Positions 22,467 through 30,899 of a DNA stretch of 39,017 nucleotides are shown in pieces. The stretch's first letter is position 1; each line of letters begins with the position of its first letter. A program made the translations under genes and the position numbers. This stretch comes from Gemmatimonadaceae bacterium (GTDB lineage: Bacteria > Gemmatimonadota > Gemmatimonadetes > Gemmatimonadales > Gemmatimonadaceae), in NCBI GenBank assembly GCA_025453745.1, contig JALOPS010000011.1, positions 1-39,017 on the forward strand, read 5' to 3'. Below the pieces are notes generated by a model. That model searched no databases. It worked only from the letters and a program-made list of their open reading frames with translations, and was not told where the DNA came from.

Positions 22467-22703
22467 TCACTCCATCGCGTATTCGTCGTCGTCCTCGAGC
22501 TCCATCTCACCAGACTCGGCCATGTCGTCGGAGCCCTCGCCGGCCTCCATCGCGTCGGCCTCGTCCATGAGCTGCTGACCGAGCGCGCGGAGTAGCTCCG
22601 CCGCGCCCGAGTCGGGCTTGACGCGCGACGGCCCGAGTCGAGCGGTGCTCGCGTCCGCCATGAGCGATTCGAGTGCTGCCTTTTCCGGGTCGCCGCGCAT
22701 CAT
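22467..22703 (-). CDS. Small acidic protein between capsid and connector genes
   Basis: A 78-residue protein with ATGs at 22703 and 22700 and an AAGGGG ribosome-binding site. The C-terminal half is very acidic (EAGEGSDDMAESGEMELEDD). The N-terminal part is helical. Acidic small proteins near capsid genes may be assembly factors or head decoration; nothing more specific is visible. Confidence 0.6.
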   Translation of the reverse strand: MMRGDPEKAALESLMADASTARLGPSRVKPDSGAAELLRALGQQLMDEADAMEAGEGSDDMAESGEMELEDDDEYAME

Positions 22704-22704
22704 G

Positions 22705-23280
22705 TCAAAGCCCCTTCGCCACGCTCACCGGCGCGGCAATCTCCGCCGCAAGAGTCGCGGCGCTGGTGAAGGACGTGGCCGAAAGAACGAGCGCGTCACC
22801 CGTCTCGCTCAGCCCGATGAGCGCAGCCTCGCGGCCAGCGCCCGTGTACGTGATCGTCACGACGCCCGTCCCGGTGACGCCCGTCGCGCGCACGATGCCC
22901 TGGAGCTTCGAGTGCGCGTTGATCGCCGCCGTAAGGTTGGTCGTCGCCGCCGCGAGGTCCGCGCCGATGGTGACCTGGTTCTCGTTCGCCGCCGCCACAG
23001 CCCACGTGAGCGTGACGTTGCCGATGACGAGCGTCTCGCCCGCTGTGATGTTCGCGAAGGTGATCGTCGCCGTGACGCTGACATTCGCGAGCACGGTGCC
23101 CGCGGTGACGTCGTCGAGCGAATAGACGATCTTCGCGCCCTGAACGGCCGCGATGGGATCGAGGTAGTCGGACAGAGCCCGACGCACCTTCCCCCAATCC
23201 GTCCCCGCGCGGGCCAGCTCTGCCGCGACCGTAGCCGCGTCCAGAGCCGTGCCGTAGCGGATGGTGAGGATGGCCCCCAT
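22705..23280 (-). CDS. Virion protein with Ig-like beta domain
   Basis: A 191-residue protein following the major capsid gene. After an N-terminal helix pair, it contains the strand pattern TATITFANITAGETLVIGNV, then NLTAAINAHSKLQGIVRATG, a domain often found in phage head or tail decoration proteins. Ala/Thr-rich throughout. Likely a head decoration or fibre. ATG 23280 is just after the capsid gene. Confidence 0.6.
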   Translation of the reverse strand: MGAILTIRYGTALDAATVAAELARAGTDWGKVRRALSDYLDPIAAVQGAKIVYSLDDVTAGTVLANVSVTATITFANITAGETLVIGNVTLTWAVAAANENQVTIGADLAAATTNLTAAINAHSKLQGIVRATGVTGTGVVTITYTGAGREAALIGLSETGDALVLSATSFTSAATLAAEIAAPVSVAKGL

Positions 23281-23283
23281 GGC

Positions 23284-24546
23284 TCAGACCGCCAGGCTGT
23301 TGACGATGTTGTTGATCTTCGCGTGGCAGCTGCGCTTGCGCACCACGAGCGCTTGGTCCGACCACGCGCGCATTTCGAGGGCTGCGACGTCGTCCAACTC
23401 CTTGAAGAAGCGCGGCTGTTGGCCTTCGACGCCCGGCAAGCGGAACGAGATGTCCGCCGAGCCGATGCGCTTGAAGTAGCTGTCCATCGTGAGGAACGCT
23501 TCGCCCGCCTTGACCATCGGGTGCGGTCGGATCTCGAGCTCGCCGGTCTGGCTGTAGAACTTGATGCTCTGCGTGCCGAGGTCCGCTCCCGACTTCACCG
23601 CCGCCGCGTAGCGTCGAAGCGCTGCCACGTCGTCGTTGAGGTCGCCCCACGTGAGCGGGCTGACGCGGCAGACAAGCTTGCCCATGCCGGCGCGGCTCGC
23701 GATGCGCGAGGCCGCCGAGTTGATCTTGGCGAAGGTCAGCGCCGCCGAGCCCGCGCTGATGGTGTTGCCCTGCCACAGGCCGTAGGTCGCCGGGTTGATG
23801 CCGTGGACCTGCGTCGAGCTCGACGGCACGAGCACGTCGAAGCCGTTCGCCCAGTTGCCGTCTGCGCCGAACGGGATGATGACGTCGTTTGCCTGGATGG
23901 CGTTCAGGTCAGCCGCCGCGCCGGTGATGGCGATCGTGCGGTTGTCGAAGTTCACGGCGCCGATGACGACCGCCTGCGTCGTGTTGCGCTGCGTGCCGCC
24001 CGGCGCCGAGTAGACGTCGACCGCCGCGCCTTCCATCTGCGACCACAGGCCCGCGGCCCACGAGGCTTCGGTGATGACGATGTTCGCCGACGTGACCGCG
24101 CCGAGGCCGCCCGCCGTGATGGTGCCGATGCTCGACCCACCGTAGAGCAACTGCATCTCGCGGTAGAAGCCGAAGCTGTTGGTGACGTCGCGAACGATCT
24201 CGTCGAACGCGTTGCCGAAGGCCTCGACGCTCGACTGCGCGCGGCTGATGACGCCGTACGCGATCTGCTCGCGCATGACCATCTGGTACGCCGCCTGCCG
24301 GCCGTCGTCGGTCTGACCACTGCGCACCGCGTTGAGCGCGAACGCCGTGGCGCTGGTGCCGCCGAAGGTGATGCCCTGGCTGCGGCGCACGCGGACGTTG
24401 AACACGTACTCGTTGCCGAGCTTCATCGTGCCCGCACGGAACGGGATCGACTGAGCAATCTCCGACGTCTCGGGAACGAGATCGATGCCCGAATCCTCGT
24501 ACCGGTCTTTGAACCACCCGCTCAGGGTGCTGGAATCGACAGTCAT
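23284..24546 (-). CDS. Major capsid protein
   Basis: A 420-residue protein. It has its own strong promoter-like sequence, follows the scaffold gene and precedes connector genes, the normal place of the coat gene. Sequence features include an N-terminal arm (TLSGWFKDRYEDSGIDLVPE), a long spine-like helix region (QAAYQMVMREQIAYGVISRA), and a beta-rich P-domain-like centre. I expect an HK97-type fold. ATG 24546 has GGAG, which may pair with an upstream CCGAG. Confidence 0.8.
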   Translation of the reverse strand: MTVDSSTLSGWFKDRYEDSGIDLVPETSEIAQSIPFRAGTMKLGNEYVFNVRVRRSQGITFGGTSATAFALNAVRSGQTDDGRQAAYQMVMREQIAYGVISRAQSSVEAFGNAFDEIVRDVTNSFGFYREMQLLYGGSSIGTITAGGLGAVTSANIVITEASWAAGLWSQMEGAAVDVYSAPGGTQRNTTQAVVIGAVNFDNRTIAITGAAADLNAIQANDVIIPFGADGNWANGFDVLVPSSSTQVHGINPATYGLWQGNTISAGSAALTFAKINSAASRIASRAGMGKLVCRVSPLTWGDLNDDVAALRRYAAAVKSGADLGTQSIKFYSQTGELEIRPHPMVKAGEAFLTMDSYFKRIGSADISFRLPGVEGQQPRFFKELDDVAALEMRAWSDQALVVRKRSCHAKINNIVNSLAV

Positions 24547-24697
24547 GTGAAAATCTCCGAGGAAAGTGAGCCCTGGGGCTCGGTTTCTTCGGCGCCTTCA
24601 CGTGTCGATTCGGGTCCGCTCGTCGCGGCCGGGGCTTGCGCTTGCCGGTCGGTCGGAGGGCCACGCCCTCGAGGCTACGGAGCCAGGATGTGGTGGT

Positions 24698-24726
24698 ATC
24701 GTACCGGGGGCTTCGGCCCCCGTCAA
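24698..24726 (-). promoter_or_regulatory. Major capsid gene promoter
   Basis: On the minus strand TTGACG (24726-24721), a 17-base spacer and TACGAT (24703-24698). This is the best sigma70-like match in the genome. The predicted transcript begins near 24690 and carries a ~145-base leader before the capsid ATG. The leader holds a GAGGGC/GCCCTC hairpin (about 24657-24671) and a GAGCCC/GGGCTC hairpin near the ribosome-binding site. Confidence 0.7.
24705..24722 (-). terminator. GC-rich tetraloop hairpin between scaffold and capsid genes
   Basis: A 7-bp stem, CGGGGGC/GCCCCCG, around a four-base loop (CGAA on the minus strand) lies just after the scaffold stop and inside the capsid promoter spacer. 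It has no U-tract, so it may pause or attenuate read-through from upstream rather than fully terminate. Confidence 0.5.
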
Positions 24727-24727
24727 G

Positions 24728-25711
24728 TCAGCGGCCGCGCCTCGCGTTGAGGCGCTCGGTCAGCTCCTCGGGCGACAGCATGCCGAGTGGAATGCGCTCA
24801 CGCTGCGGCGCCTTCTGACCGCCCCCGCTGCCGCCCGGCCGGGGGCGCGTCGCGTCCCGGCCCTGCGTGGCCCGTGCGACCTCTTGCTTGCGGATGGCGT
24901 CGAGTTTGTCCCCGAGCAGCCCTCGGAGCGTGTCCGGGTCCGCATCGCGCAAGAGCGACCCGACCTCGCCCGACAGCTCCTCGCGCACGGTAAGCGCGGC
25001 GTCCTCGGCGGTGATGGGCGAGCCCGCGTCGAGGGCAGCGGCCATCAAGCGAGCCATGCGGCCGACGACCGCAGGAGACTCCGGCAGGCCCACGCCCTTG
25101 GCAGCGCCCACGATCTCGGCGCGGTACCGCTCGCGGTGCTGACGCGTCTCCGCGTCGAGCTTCGCCTGCTCACGCGCGCGCTTCTCCGCCTCGTCGCGCT
25201 CCTGTAGCGCCTTCTCGCGGCGTGCAAGCTCGCGCTCACGCTTCACGTCGGCAGGGATGGCGGCCTCGCGCTCGATGTGCTCGCGGAGCGCCTGCGTAGT
25301 GACGCCCAACTCCTGCGCGAGCGAGAGCAGCCCGGCGGGGTCGCGCATCAGCTCCACGAGCTGCCGCATCTGCGCGCGCTCGGCCTCGATTTCCTTGCGC
25401 GTCTTCGCCGCTTCCTCGAGCCGCTTGTGACTCGCGATGCGGAGCGAGTAGTCGCTCAGCGCCTGCCGCATCTTGATGCGCTGCTTCTGGCCGTCGACGG
25501 TGACGGTGACGAAGCGGTCGAGATCCGCCTCGGTCAACTCGCCGGAGTCGAGGCCCTCTTGGATGCGCTCCGCCGCCTGCTGCCCGCTGGGTGCCGGCGT
25601 TGGCGTCGCACCCGGCTTGCCGGCTGGCGTCGGTGCGCCCTTCGGCGTCGCGGTCGTCGTCGGCTCGGCTCCCGTCGGCGCGCTCGGCGCCGCTCCCTGT
25701 CCCTCGCTCAT
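24728..25711 (-). CDS. Scaffolding protein
   Basis: A 327-residue protein from ATG 25711, with GGAGGG upstream. A Pro/Ala/Thr-rich N-terminus (residues 1-45) is followed by a long charged coiled coil (KRERELARREKALQERDEAE, continuing EKRAREQAKLDAETRQHRER). The C-terminus is basic. This acidic-coil-plus-basic-tail layout directly upstream of the coat gene is typical of capsid scaffolds, which guide procapsid assembly and then leave. Confidence 0.8.
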   Translation of the reverse strand: MSEGQGAAPSAPTGAEPTTTATPKGAPTPAGKPGATPTPAPSGQQAAERIQEGLDSGELTEADLDRFVTVTVDGQKQRIKMRQALSDYSLRIASHKRLEEAAKTRKEIEAERAQMRQLVELMRDPAGLLSLAQELGVTTQALREHIEREAAIPADVKRERELARREKALQERDEAEKRAREQAKLDAETRQHRERYRAEIVGAAKGVGLPESPAVVGRMARLMAAALDAGSPITAEDAALTVREELSGEVGSLLRDADPDTLRGLLGDKLDAIRKQEVARATQGRDATRPRPGGSGGGQKAPQRERIPLGMLSPEELTERLNARRGR

Positions 25712-25884
25712 GCTCCCTCCACGATCATCCACAGCGACGGATGCCCGTCTACAAACATGAACGCGTGCAACTCGCCACGCATGCGCTCAAACGCGAAATC
25801 GACGCGGTCGTCGCTGATGCCAACGCGGTCGATGAACTCATCCGCAGCCTTGCTGAACTCCTTCGTCTTCGACTGCTCCATCAT
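25708..25884 (-). CDS. Small unknown protein between portal and scaffold
   Basis: A 58-residue protein with tandem ATGs (25884, 25881) and GGAGGG. The frame reads MMEQSKTKEFSKAADEFIDR, then RMRGELHAFMFVDGHPSLWM. It overlaps the portal stop and the scaffold start by a few bases, so translation is coupled. Too small to classify; a portal- or scaffold-associated factor is possible. Confidence 0.65.
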   Translation of the reverse strand: MMEQSKTKEFSKAADEFIDRVGISDDRVDFAFERMRGELHAFMFVDGHPSLWMIVEGA

Positions 25885-27992
25885 GCTCCCTCCATGCTCT
25901 GCCCCGTCGCGGGGTCGTACTGTCCCTGCTGCCCTGGCAGCGTCGGCATCCTCGCCGCCTGCACGTCGGGCGCACCCGGTGGCAGGCCAGCAGCCACGGG
26001 CTCCGGCGCGGCCATCGGCGCCTGGACGTCACCGCCCGGGTTCATCGGCGGGCCACCCTGGGGCGCCATGCCCTCGCCAGGCGCACCGGGGAAGGGCGGG
26101 ATTCCCAGGATGGTCATCAGGCCGGGGTTCACCATCGACGCCTGCTGATACAACTCCATGTGGGTCTGCACGTGGTCGAGGATGACGGCCGCGATCTCGT
26201 CGTCGTCGCGCACACTCGGCTCGTCGAGCAGCGACATGTGCGCCTCGATGTGCGCCACGTGGTCGTCCGTGATGAGGACGCGAGCCTCCTCGCCGAGCAC
26301 GAGCCGGTCGTTCTCCGCTTGGATGCCGCGGAGCTTCGTGTCCGGCCGGTCGGTGAGCGGCTCGAAGCGCCCGGTCGAGATCATCTGCAGGTACTGCTGC
26401 GCGCCCTGCGGGTCCTGCGGGATGATGCCGTTCGCGAGGAACTGAGTCGCGATTTCCTGCCGGCCCGCCGACGTGCGCGTGATGGCGTTGCCCGTGTCGA
26501 CCGCGATGCGGCGCACGCCGTCAATGTCGCTGCCGCGGAAGTCCTTGACCCACGCGCTGCCGCGCGGGCCGCTGATGGCCACGAGGCGCGGCGTCGTCAT
26601 GTAGCGCCTGGCCACGTCGAGGAAGTGTGTTCCGACACGCTCGAAGAGCTGCGCGTAGCTCGCCTGCAAGCCGCTGTTGTACTGCACGGCCATGCTGTGG
26701 ATGAGCGCCGCCATCGCGCCCGACTTCACGTTCGGGTCGGGCTGACCGCGCGCGACGTTGTTGATGCCCGAGATCGACGACATGTGCTCCATGATCGTCT
26801 TCGAGAAGTTCACGCTGCTCGTCAGGTCCGGCATCAGGTCGACGCGCTGCGGCATCTCGCGCGACTCCAACAGCTTCAGGCCGCCGCGGAGCGAGGAGAC
26901 GCTCAAGCCCGAGCCGAGCGGTAGCCAGATGTTGCGGAGCGCGTAGGCGTCGTGGTTGCTCGCCACCGTCGACACGATGGAGTCGAGCACCTCTTGCAGG
27001 CCCATGAGGTCCCACGAGGTCGTGTAGCCGAAGGCAGTCTTCGTCTCGGTGTCCGGCCGCATCGCGACCACGGGAATCGTGTCGTACGGCAGCGCACCCG
27101 AGAAGAGCATCAGGTCGCCCACCGTCATCGCGTACCGGCCCTGCGGCAGCGCGGGCGTACGCGCGTGGTAGAGCTCCAAGCAGCTCACGAGGTCGCGGCT
27201 TTCCTTGTCGCGGTCGCTCCACAGGTCGGCCGGAAGCTGCGGGCACGACGGGGCGTTGAGCAGTTCCTCTTTCAGCTCCGGGTAGAGCGCGATGAGGTCC
27301 CACCGCGACCGGCGCGTGTGCACGATGACCCACGGCTCTTCGCCCGCGGACACGTCCCACGCGGGGTCGCGGATGACGTCGATGGGCATCAGGGCGCGCG
27401 TGCGGATCTCGCCCTGGTACACCACGCGGTCGACCGTCTCGCCGCCGGGACCCTCTTGCCGCTCGACGTCGTACGCCTCGCCCGCGTCCGGGTCCCAATA
27501 GCTGTAGACCCAGCCCTCGCCGTAGCGCAGCGCAAAGCGCGACGCCTGCTGCATGGCCTGCTCGAGCTTCTGCTCTTCGAGGTAGTACTCGAAGACGCCC
27601 TCCGCGAGGCGTGCGGCCGTCTGGCTCTTCGCGGACGCGTTCATCCCGCGTGCGATGAGCGTGGGCCGCGTGCCCGTGATGAGCGTGTGCGTGTGCTCCA
27701 GGAGCGAGCGGAACTCGTTGACGCGGAGCTGGACGTACTCGCCCTGCTCGCCGCCGTACGCGACCGCCGAGGACCGGGACCACCCGCCGTCAGCGTCCAG
27801 GCCGTAGTAGAGGTTGTGGGCTCGTCGCCACAGTTCCAGCCGGCCCGAGCGCAGGAGGTGGGTGAGGTAGAGGCGCCACCACTCCATCATGAGCGGCCCA
27901 AGCTCCTCGTCGGGGCTCGCGCTCCAGTAGTACGCGAGTCCTGAACCGGGCTGGCTCGATGCGCTGCGGACATAGGGGAACGGGCCCGCCAT
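25881..27992 (-). CDS. Portal protein
   Basis: A ~703-residue protein from ATG 27992 (GTG 27995 is also possible). It begins with a helix-rich region (MMEWWRLYLTHLLRSGRLEL) and NLYYGLDADGG. It then has wing/stem-like stretches such as RFALRYGEGWVYSYWDP and NNVARGQPDPNVKSGAMAAL. A Pro/Gly-rich tail follows. Length, position after terminase and before scaffold, and these motifs fit a podovirus-type portal, the DNA channel ring at one capsid vertex. Confidence 0.85.
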   Translation of the reverse strand: MAGPFPYVRSASSQPGSGLAYYWSASPDEELGPLMMEWWRLYLTHLLRSGRLELWRRAHNLYYGLDADGGWSRSSAVAYGGEQGEYVQLRVNEFRSLLEHTHTLITGTRPTLIARGMNASAKSQTAARLAEGVFEYYLEEQKLEQAMQQASRFALRYGEGWVYSYWDPDAGEAYDVERQEGPGGETVDRVVYQGEIRTRALMPIDVIRDPAWDVSAGEEPWVIVHTRRSRWDLIALYPELKEELLNAPSCPQLPADLWSDRDKESRDLVSCLELYHARTPALPQGRYAMTVGDLMLFSGALPYDTIPVVAMRPDTETKTAFGYTTSWDLMGLQEVLDSIVSTVASNHDAYALRNIWLPLGSGLSVSSLRGGLKLLESREMPQRVDLMPDLTSSVNFSKTIMEHMSSISGINNVARGQPDPNVKSGAMAALIHSMAVQYNSGLQASYAQLFERVGTHFLDVARRYMTTPRLVAISGPRGSAWVKDFRGSDIDGVRRIAVDTGNAITRTSAGRQEIATQFLANGIIPQDPQGAQQYLQMISTGRFEPLTDRPDTKLRGIQAENDRLVLGEEARVLITDDHVAHIEAHMSLLDEPSVRDDDEIAAVILDHVQTHMELYQQASMVNPGLMTILGIPPFPGAPGEGMAPQGGPPMNPGGDVQAPMAAPEPVAAGLPPGAPDVQAARMPTLPGQQGQYDPATGQSMEGA

Positions 27993-28171
27993 CACTCCGC
28001 CTCATCGTCGGGCAGAATCTCCGCGCCGAGACACAGCTCCAGCGCGATTCGTACCGCCGCGTCTGGCGAGCGACCCTCTGCGCGTAGCTTGTCGAACACT
28101 TCGGGAAAGTCGCGCTTGTCGCACAGCGGCTCGGCGCGCTCCGGAAGTCGGATCTTGAACTCGATCGCCAT
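27992..28171 (-). CDS. Small unknown protein upstream of portal
   Basis: A 59-residue protein from ATG 28171, with GGAGG formed by the end of the gene before it. It reads MAIEFKIRLPERAEPLCDKR, then a helix (PDAAVRIALELCLGAEIL). The TGATG overlap couples it to the portal gene. No family. Its good start signals argue that the longer overlapping frame (to 28002) is not used here. Confidence 0.65.
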   Translation of the reverse strand: MAIEFKIRLPERAEPLCDKRDFPEVFDKLRAEGRSPDAAVRIALELCLGAEILPDDEAE

Positions 28172-28174
28172 GCG

Positions 28175-28550
28175 TCAGCCTCCGAGGAGCACCCCGACCG
28201 CAGCAGCGGCTGCGAGGGCTCCCGCGGAAAGGTACGCGATTCGCCGCTGTCTCGCACGCAGGTCGTGGTCGATTGGTGTCCGGCGCCTCGCGCACCCACA
28301 CGCTCGCGTGCACGTGGACCACGTCGGACAGGTCACCCGCGTCGTCGAGCGGCCGCCGGAGCTGCACGAGGTCCCAGCCGATACGGTCTGTGCGCGGGCT
28401 TGCCTTCCACCAGATGCGGTTTCCCAACCACGGCGCACGGCGTAGCAGGTCCGCGCGCAGTGCGTCGCGCGCCTCTGCGCACGCGCCCATCGCTTCGAGC
28501 CTTACGCGCTCCGCCTCGGTCTCGCCGAAGATGCTGACTCGCTCGGTCAT
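28175..28550 (-). CDS. Small protein with C-terminal membrane helix, needs +1 frameshift
   Basis: ATG 28550 starts MTERVSIFGETEAERVRLEA and reads a sensible ~92-residue sequence up to VWVREAPDT (about 28275). The same frame then turns Arg/Pro-rich and would run through the next gene to 28002. The +1 frame from about 28273 instead gives IDHDLRARQRRIAYLSAGAL plus a membrane helix and stops at 28175, right at the next ribosome-binding site. Joined, the product is ~124 residues. The cause may be a programmed shift, a mutation or a sequence error. Confidence 0.5.
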
Positions 28551-28864
28551 CGCGCCACCACCGTCGTCGCGTGCCGCACCCACAGCTCCACGCGGCCCGG
28601 CGGCAGCGCATCGCTCACCTCCACTCGGGTGGGGCCCCACGGAGTGTGAAGCCCGATCGTGCTCGGGCCCATCGCGGAAGACCGAGGCGCCGCCGCAACC
28701 AAACTTGCGGAAACCTCCTCCAGCAGACGAGTCCACGCGTCACGCGACACCATGAAGGCAATCCCCCATCGGTCACGCCCCTCCTGCACCGCACGCGTAC
28801 CGAGCGCGATGATGTGGGTCATCACGTGGCGCACGTCATCCTTGACTTCGATCGTCTCATTCAT
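28547..28864 (-). CDS. Small unknown protein downstream of terminase
   Basis: A 105-residue protein from ATG 28864, with GGAGGGAGG. It reads MNETIEVKDDVRHVMTHIIA and WGIAFMVSRDAWTRLLEEVS, ending in a beta-rich part (GRVELWVRHATTVVA). Alpha+beta fold. It lies between terminase and portal genes; no family is recognised. ATGA overlaps the next gene. Confidence 0.6.
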   Translation of the reverse strand: MNETIEVKDDVRHVMTHIIALGTRAVQEGRDRWGIAFMVSRDAWTRLLEEVSASLVAAAPRSSAMGPSTIGLHTPWGPTRVEVSDALPPGRVELWVRHATTVVAR

Positions 28865-30288
28865 CGTCGCCTCCCTCCGCCCATCCACGCCTCGACGGCG
28901 CCATGGTTTGCTTCCCTCAGCCGGTCGTGCCGGATGAACGCGTCCGGTCGCCCGTGCATCTCGTGCGCCGGATACGGGTTCCGGCTCCGGTCGATCTCGC
29001 GCTCACTGTAGACGCTCATCGCCACCGCGTCGAAGTGCCCGTGCTCCCCGCTGCGCTCGAATGACGTGCGGTGCGCGTTCCATACGCCACCCGCCAAGTG
29101 CGCGATCGTCGTCGTGCAGCGCGGGTGCCACGCGCGACGCCCGCCCGCGATGGCCACGCGCAGCGCGTTGACGCCTGCCGTGAGCTTGTCGCGCCTCACC
29201 GGCGCCCACACCTGCCCGTGAAGCTCTGCTAGGTCGCCCAAGGTGATCTCCGATTCCTCGCCGTGGCTCTTGCTCGCGTTCGGGTCGCCGAAGCGCGCAT
29301 CCGGCGCTCGACCCCACAGCGCAGCCTCGCGCTCCGCGACGGCCGGCGCAATCACGTGCGAGCCCTGGTTCCGGAACACGAGCTCATCGCGCTGGTAGAG
29401 CACGTCCTCGGTGAAGTGGTGCTCGAAGAAGCCGACGACGGTCAAGTCGTTGTAGCCGAAGTCCGCGACCGTGTAGCGGTAGCAGTAGCGTGGCGCCTCG
29501 ATGTCCACGACCACGTCGCTGCGGTGGCGGAAGAACTCGGGCACGATGGCGCGCGTCTCGTCGACGATGGCGCGGGCCAGGTACTCACGCTGCCACGTCG
29601 TCGACTCCTCGCCCCCGCACTCGGCGCAGTACTCCGCGATTGTCTCCGCGCTGATGTGCGGCGCGTCGTGAATGGTCGCGTGGTAGAGCGAGCCGTCCGC
29701 CTCCGCGTCGAGCATGTAGCGCGACACGAACGCGTGCTCCGGCGAGCGGCTTGGCGTGCTGCTCAGCAGCCCGCGGCCGTTCGTGGTGAGCGTCTGCGGC
29801 AAGAGGATGTCCTGCACGACGTATTCGAGGTCATCCACGAAGCCCGCCTCGTCCACGATGAAGAGGTCGCAGGCCGCGCCTCGGAGCCTCTCCGCGTTGC
29901 CGTTGTCGCAGCCGGCCAGGCGTATCTCGCTCCCGTTCGGGAAGCGCCACACGCCCTCTTGCCTGCTGTACGACGGGCGCATCGAAAGCGGCGCGTCGGC
30001 GAGAATCTGTCGCAGGTGAGGCTCCACGATGGTCCGCGCCATCTTCTGCGTCGGCGTCGCGTAGAGCACGATGGCGTCAGGCTTGCGCAGTGCGCCGCGC
30101 ACGCCGACCGCGCCGTTCTTCCACGACTTGCCCCAGCGGCGCGACATGCTCTCGACGAACACGCGCCGCTTGGAAGCGTCGAAGGCGCGCATTGCGCGGA
30201 CCTGCCCGTCGTGCAGCAGGTAGGACAGGTCCGCAGCGCGCCACACGCCGTCGAGCAGCGCGCGGGTGTCGATATCAGCGAGCGACAT
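28861..30288 (-). CDS. terL: Terminase large subunit
   Basis: A 475-residue protein with a packaging ATPase N-half: Walker A-like SRRWGKSW (Lys54), Walker B DLFIVDEAG (Asp146, Glu147) and coupling motif LLSSTPS (~174-180). The C-half is an RNase H-like nuclease with VADFGYNDLTVVG (Asp276) and GDPNASKS. It drives DNA into the procapsid through the portal and cuts genome ends. ATG 30288 lies 14 bases inside the preceding gene. Confidence 0.95.
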   Translation of the reverse strand: MSLADIDTRALLDGVWRAADLSYLLHDGQVRAMRAFDASKRRVFVESMSRRWGKSWKNGAVGVRGALRKPDAIVLYATPTQKMARTIVEPHLRQILADAPLSMRPSYSRQEGVWRFPNGSEIRLAGCDNGNAERLRGAACDLFIVDEAGFVDDLEYVVQDILLPQTLTTNGRGLLSSTPSRSPEHAFVSRYMLDAEADGSLYHATIHDAPHISAETIAEYCAECGGEESTTWQREYLARAIVDETRAIVPEFFRHRSDVVVDIEAPRYCYRYTVADFGYNDLTVVGFFEHHFTEDVLYQRDELVFRNQGSHVIAPAVAEREAALWGRAPDARFGDPNASKSHGEESEITLGDLAELHGQVWAPVRRDKLTAGVNALRVAIAGGRRAWHPRCTTTIAHLAGGVWNAHRTSFERSGEHGHFDAVAMSVYSEREIDRSRNPYPAHEMHGRPDAFIRHDRLREANHGAVEAWMGGGRRR

Positions 30289-30541
30289 GGCGCCGCACCA
30301 GCGTGGGCATCGTCGCCACGACGTCGCGGCTCACTGGCCCGTCCACGTAGGCGAGCCGAGCGACCTGATGCGGGTCAATCCGGCCGTTGACCACCAGCAT
30401 CTCCCGGCCCGTGTTCAGCGCGCGCAGGACGCCGCGCGTCTCCGTGCCGCGCTGGTACTTCGCGCGCGTGACGTACGGCGCCCACTCGCGGTCGTACTCC
30501 ACGAGCTCCCAGCCGTCGACGCCATGGCGAGGAAACATCAT
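30275..30541 (-). CDS. Small unknown protein overlapping terminase start
   Basis: An 88-residue protein with tandem ATGs (30541, 30538) and GGGGAGG upstream. It reads MMFPRHGVDGWELVEYDREW and later VNGRIDPHQVARLAYVDGPV. It looks alpha+beta and basic. It overlaps the terminase gene by 14 bases, so the terminase start lies inside its C-terminal codons. No family is recognised. Confidence 0.6.
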   Translation of the reverse strand: MMFPRHGVDGWELVEYDREWAPYVTRAKYQRGTETRGVLRALNTGREMLVVNGRIDPHQVARLAYVDGPVSRDVVATMPTLVRRHVAR

Positions 30542-30768
30542 CGCCTCCCCATCGCCATGGCGCTCTGAAGCGCGTTGACCCGCTCCCCGAGCTCGCGCAG
30601 CTGCGCCTCGACCAACGTCGCCGCCGCCGCTTGGTCCGCCGTCTCGCGCACGGCTGCGATGTCGCGCTCAAGCTTCGCGCGGTCGTCGATCGCACGCGCC
30701 ACGAGCCACCGGCGCCACGCATCCCACGCGAGCAGCCCGAGGATGCCCACCGTGATTGCCCACGTCAT
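30538..30768 (-). CDS. Membrane-anchored coiled-coil small protein
   Basis: A 76-residue protein from ATG 30768. An N-terminal membrane helix (MTWAITVGILGLLAWDAWRR) is followed by a coiled coil (KLERDIAAVRETADQAAAAT). The layout resembles the i-spanin-like protein at 9583 but in a different region. GGGGGC upstream. It could anchor to the inner membrane; the role is unknown. Confidence 0.6.
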   Translation of the reverse strand: MTWAITVGILGLLAWDAWRRWLVARAIDDRAKLERDIAAVRETADQAAAATLVEAQLRELGERVNALQSAMAMGRR

Positions 30769-30899
30769 CGCAGCCCCCACGCCCACGCCCGCAGCCACTC
30801 CTTCGCAAGCCACAGTGCCACCGACAGCCCGAGGATGGCACACGCGATCCCCACGGCGATCACGGTGTCGAGCACCTCGCGGCGGCGCTTCACGTCCAT
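30765..30899 (-). CDS. 44-residue single-helix membrane protein
   Basis: ATG 30899 has GGAGA upstream. The protein reads MDVKRRREVLDTVIAVGIAC and continues through one hydrophobic helix to a Trp-rich end (AKEWLRAWAWGLR). Probably an inner-membrane protein with a basic cytoplasmic N-terminus. It is adjacent to another small membrane-anchored protein with a coupled start, so the two may form a complex. Confidence 0.6.
   Translation of the reverse strand: MDVKRRREVLDTVIAVGIACAILGLSVALWLAKEWLRAWAWGLR

Noticed and set aside
22618-24750. 710-codon open frame on the plus strand opposite the capsid genes
   Set aside because: Composition is Arg/Ala/Asp-rich and mirrors third-position GC of the minus-strand genes. 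No ribosome-binding site or family motifs; it is a shadow frame.
28002-28550. Reading the gene at 28550 straight through to 28002
   Set aside because: The frame after about 28273 loses protein-like composition and would overlap the well-signalled genes at 28171 and 27992; a frameshift or sequence error is more likely.
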